Assembly (NCBI RefSeq): GCF_000430665.1
Contig: NZ_AUML01000003.1
Coordinates: 62,001-126,000 of the forward strand
From: Aquimarina muelleri DSM 19832
GTDB lineage: Bacteria > Bacteroidota > Bacteroidia > Flavobacteriales > Flavobacteriaceae
DNA length: 64,000 nucleotides
Direction of reading: 5' to 3'
Below, one piece after another: positions 61,538-64,000 of the stretch. A program made the position numbers and the translations under genes. A model generated the notes under the pieces. That model did not search any database, was not told the origin of the DNA, and saw only the letters and a list, made by a program, of their open reading frames with translations. Position 1 is the first letter of the stretch. Each line of letters opens with the position of its first letter.

Positions 61538-62614
61538 GTGTCAAAAGATTCTTCTCCATATAATAACCCATCTTCTAAAGCTCCTTTAAATACGAGTTTT
61601 TCGTCTATTAATCGTTTTAAAAAATTACAAAAAAAAGAAATTTCAATTGCCCATATTTTTAATTCGATTATTACTAAAGATACGTCTGCATTAAGCAGAG
61701 GTATTACCTTAATTGAAAGCACCCAAGAAAGCCATTTAGAAAAAGCACAACAACTTGTTGAAAAATGCTTGCCTTATGCCAATAATTCGATTAGAATAGG
61801 AATAACAGGAGTTCCTGGTGTAGGGAAAAGCACTTTTATTGAATCATTAGGTAATCTATTAATTCGAAAAGGAAAAAAAGTAGCTGTTTTAGCTGTAGAT
61901 CCTAGTAGCACTATATCACATGGCAGTATTCTTGGAGACAAAACAAGAATGGAATCTCTGGTTAGGTCTACCAATGCTTTTATACGACCTTCTCCTTCAG
62001 GAAAATCTTTGGGAGGAGTAGCGCAAAAAACCCGAGAGTCGATTATACTTTGTGAAGCAGCAGGGTATGATGTTATTATAATAGAAACAGTAGGCGTAGG
62101 ACAAAGCGAGACAGCCGTACACAGCATGGTAGATTTCTTTTTATTACTAAAACTTGCAGGTGCTGGGGATGAGTTACAAGGAATCAAACGAGGTATTATA
62201 GAAATGGCAGATGCCCTAGTTATCAATAAAGCAGATGGAGACAACACTTTACGTGCACAAAAAGCAAAAAATCAATTTAGCAAAGCATTACACTTATACC
62301 CTCTTGCACAAAACAGTTGGTCTCCAGAAGTTTTAACCTGTAGCGCAATAGAAGGCTCTGGAATAGAAGAAATATGGCAACTAATACTTAAATATATAAA
62401 AATTACTTCTGAAAATGGTTTTTTTGAAAAAAACAGAATTCAACAAAATAAATTTTGGTTATTACAAACAATAGAGGAACAATTAAAAAGCTCTTTTTAC
62501 AATCATTCAAAAGTCAAAGCTGAATTAACTACACAAATCAAAGCTGTACAACAGCATAAAATAACCCCTTTTGCTGCTGCTCGATATTTATTAAAATTAA
62601 GTTCTTCTACATAA
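61538..62614 (+). CDS. meaB: methylmalonyl-CoA mutase-associated GTPase MeaB
   Basis: A 358-residue G3E-type GTPase. Walker A is ITGVPGVGKSTFIESLG, the base region is AVLAVDPSSTISHGSILGDK, MESLVRSTNAFIRPSPSGKS follows, Walker B is VIIIETVGVGQSE, and NKAD is the base-specificity motif. It loads and protects adenosylcobalamin in methylmalonyl-CoA mutase. The start is a GTG at 61538: an in-frame stop lies at 61514 and no ATG follows before the domain. The cobalamin adenosyltransferase is encoded 10 kb upstream. The mutase itself is not in the window. Confidence 0.94.
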   Translation: MSKDSSPYNNPSSKAPLNTSFSSINRFKKLQKKEISIAHIFNSIITKDTSALSRGITLIESTQESHLEKAQQLVEKCLPYANNSIRIGITGVPGVGKSTFIESLGNLLIRKGKKVAVLAVDPSSTISHGSILGDKTRMESLVRSTNAFIRPSPSGKSLGGVAQKTRESIILCEAAGYDVIIIETVGVGQSETAVHSMVDFFLLLKLAGAGDELQGIKRGIIEMADALVINKADGDNTLRAQKAKNQFSKALHLYPLAQNSWSPEVLTCSAIEGSGIEEIWQLILKYIKITSENGFFEKNRIQQNKFWLLQTIEEQLKSSFYNHSKVKAELTTQIKAVQQHKITPFAAARYLLKLSSST

Positions 62615-62644
62615 TAGCTTAAAAAAAAAGTACTTTATCATACT

Positions 62645-62693
62645 TTTATAATAAAAAAGCAGGAGTTTACAATTCCTGCTTTTTTATTATAAA
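62645..62693. terminator. bidirectional rho-independent terminator
   Basis: A perfect 20-bp stem (62645-62664 with 62674-62693) with a 9-nt loop between the convergent meaB and acidic-protein genes. Confidence 0.9.
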
Positions 62694-62750
62694 GTATCGT
62701 TTATTTCAACACTGAGTATAAACTATTTAATGATATTACACTATTTGACT

Positions 62751-63044
62751 TTAATCCATATCATCTTCATCGCTATTTACTTCCTCAGGAATATCAGCAT
62801 CTGACCCTGTATTGTCATCATCATCGTCATCATCAAAACTTTGCATAGTATCTGCCAAACGCTTACTAATCTTAACCAGATAAATAGTCTCTTCAGTTCT
62901 TACCTCAACAGCTTCAATGGTTTCATTATGTTGATTCTTAAACGCTATAATATCACGGTCTTCATACCCATCTGGAAATTTCTCTACCAGAAGATTTAAA
63001 ATATCTTTATTTAACTTTTTATAGTCAACAATTACTCTTTTCAT
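62751..63044 (-). CDS. small acidic protein of unknown function
   Basis: A 97-residue protein. The first 70 residues fold plausibly as a mixed alpha/beta domain (MKRVIVDYKKLNKDILNLLV, AVEVRTEETIYLVKISKRLA). The rest is a run of aspartates and glutamates (FDDDDDDDNTGSDADIPEEV). The family is common in Flavobacteria but I know no function for it. It lies 27 bp after the deoxyhypusine-synthase-family gene on the same strand, so the two probably share a transcript. Confidence 0.75.
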   Translation of the reverse strand: MKRVIVDYKKLNKDILNLLVEKFPDGYEDRDIIAFKNQHNETIEAVEVRTEETIYLVKISKRLADTMQSFDDDDDDDNTGSDADIPEEVNSDEDDMD

Positions 63045-63071
63045 GGATTAGTAGGTTTTATGAGTTTAAAT

Positions 63072-64000
63072 TTACATATCTAACAAATAGGCAAATAATA
63101 AAGGGGCTACTATAGTTGCATCACTCTCTATTATAAACTTTGGAGTATCTATATCTAACTTACCCCAAGTAATTTTTTCATTAGGCACGGCTCCAGAATA
63201 AGATCCATAACTGGTTGTCGAATCTGAAATTTGACAAAAATAACTCCAAAACGGAGTATCTGTTCTCTCCATATCCTGATATAACATTGGTACTACACAT
63301 ATAGGAAAATCCCCTGCTATTCCTCCTCCTATTTGAAAAAAACCTATTCCCTGTTTTGAGTTATCAGTATACCAATCTGCAAGAAAAGTCATATATTCTA
63401 TTCCTGATTTCATAGTACTGGCTTGAAGTTCTCCTTTTAAGACATACGAAGCGAATATATTTCCCATAGTACTATCTTCCCAACCAGGAACTACTATTGG
63501 CAAATTTTTCTCTGCAGCAGCATACATCCAAGAATCTTTGATATCTATTTCATAATACTCTTCTAAAACTCCTGAAAGCAAAAGCTTATACATAAACTCA
63601 TGAGGAAAATATCGCTCTCCTTTTGCTTCGGCGTCTTTCCATATCTTAAAAATATGCTTCTGTAATCTCCTAAAAGCTTCTTCTTCTGGGATACAAGTAT
63701 CTGTTACCCTGTTTAATCCTTTTTCTAACAAATCCCACTCTTCTTTTGGAGTAAGGTCTCTATAATTAGGCACACGTTTATAGTGTGAGTGAGCAACAAG
63801 ATTCATTATATCCTCTTCAAGATTGGCTCCTGTACAAGATATAATATCTACCTTATCCTGACGGATAACTTCTGCAAATATCTTCCCTAATTCGGCTGTA
63901 CTCATTGCTCCCGCAAGAGAAACTAGCATTTTAGCACCATTATCAAGTTGATCCTCATATCCTTTTGCTGCATCGACTAACGCCGCCGCATTAAAATGCA
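63072..64000 (-). CDS. deoxyhypusine-synthase-family protein (5' end outside window)
   Basis: The frame runs from the stop at 63072 to the window edge, so the N-terminus is missing. The internal ATG at 63929 is not the start: HFNAAALVDAAKGYEDQLDN continues upstream of it. Family motifs are SLAGAMSTAELGKIFAEVIR, DIISCTGANLEEDIMNLVAH, and FQIGGGIAGDFPICVVPML. The active-site lysine motif is ITWGKLDIDTPKFIIESDAT, matching SWGK of eukaryotic deoxyhypusine synthase. Bacteria lack eIF5A, so this enzyme probably makes homospermidine or a related polyamine, or modifies another protein. That is inference. Confidence 0.9.
   Translation of the reverse strand, partial: HFNAAALVDAAKGYEDQLDNGAKMLVSLAGAMSTAELGKIFAEVIRQDKVDIISCTGANLEEDIMNLVAHSHYKRVPNYRDLTPKEEWDLLEKGLNRVTDTCIPEEEAFRRLQKHIFKIWKDAEAKGERYFPHEFMYKLLLSGVLEEYYEIDIKDSWMYAAAEKNLPIVVPGWEDSTMGNIFASYVLKGELQASTMKSGIEYMTFLADWYTDNSKQGIGFFQIGGGIAGDFPICVVPMLYQDMERTDTPFWSYFCQISDSTTSYGSYSGAVPNEKITWGKLDIDTPKFIIESDATIVAPLLFAYLLDM

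Noticed and set aside
61774-62247. 157-codon minus-strand frame
   Set aside because: Shadow of meaB; the meaB GTPase motifs are unambiguous on the other strand.

Overview
The window is a chromosomal segment of a member of the Bacteroidota, most likely a marine-type Flavobacteriaceae. The DNA is strongly A+T-rich. It carries the Bacteroidota gene order rpmB-rpmG-DUF4295-ftsY, a BshC bacillithiol enzyme, a TonB-dependent receptor with a carboxypeptidase-regulatory N-domain, a LytS/LytTR two-component pair, and several promoters of the Bacteroidota type (-33 TTG, -7 TAnnTTTG). I cannot name the genus from sequence alone. No rRNA, tRNA, CRISPR array, complete insertion sequence or prophage was seen.

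Layout. 1-7.8 kb: a truncated TonB-dependent receptor, a LytS-type kinase/LytTR regulator/DUF2306 membrane protein operon, an SPFH/Arc-like pair, a small heat-shock protein with a sigma-54-like promoter, a one-repeat DUF1456 protein and a large SAM methyltransferase. 8-18.8 kb: housekeeping genes (sucC, a LON-substrate-binding-domain protein, lysA, DUF3820, a DUF922 protease-like protein, a five-LysM/periplasmic-binding protein, guaA, bshC). 19-27.5 kb: two secreted metallopeptidases (M14, M3) followed by an accessory island. The island holds a 179-bp quasi-palindrome, two tandem paralogous genes of unknown function, a decayed copy of the 3' end of the M3 peptidase gene, and a tiny lipoprotein. 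27.6-34 kb: an orphan protein of about 600 residues that looks like an FMN TIM barrel with a cysteine cluster, a NeuD-type acetyltransferase, rimO, a decayed serine-hydrolase-like gene and a lipoprotein amidase. 34-39.4 kb: ftsY, the small ribosomal-protein cluster, and a cinA/Hpt/FAH/exonuclease operon.

39.4-45.5 kb is a metal-uptake locus. A DtxR/MntR-type regulator is divergent from an operon encoding an outer-membrane-like protein, a metal-binding lipoprotein, an ATPase and two permeases that each carry a C-terminal winged-helix-like tail. A good palindromic operator sits between the -33 and -7 boxes of the operon. A four-helix-bundle (23S-intervening-sequence-type) gene, flanked by TAGT/ACTA-rich repeats, is inserted inside the operon. 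45.5-52 kb: GNAT, DMT and nitroreductase genes, a Crp-family regulator, a 2-oxoacid dehydrogenase E2, recR, a cobalamin adenosyltransferase and DUF2795. 52-64 kb: secA, a periplasmic PilJ-type sensor-domain protein, a secreted protein with an internal duplication, an overlapping ECF sigma/anti-sigma/envelope-protein operon, a DUF2911 protein, meaB, a small acidic protein and a deoxyhypusine-synthase-family gene cut by the window end.

Most genes are ordinary housekeeping. The best places to look for something undescribed are the 23.7-27.5 kb island with its unknown paralogue pair, the 27.7-29.5 kb orphan enzyme, and the metal-uptake locus with its inserted four-helix-bundle gene. Several genes or remnants came only from direct reading of the bases: the truncated receptor at the left edge, DUF4295, a 53-residue membrane protein before the adenosyltransferase, and three decayed genes.
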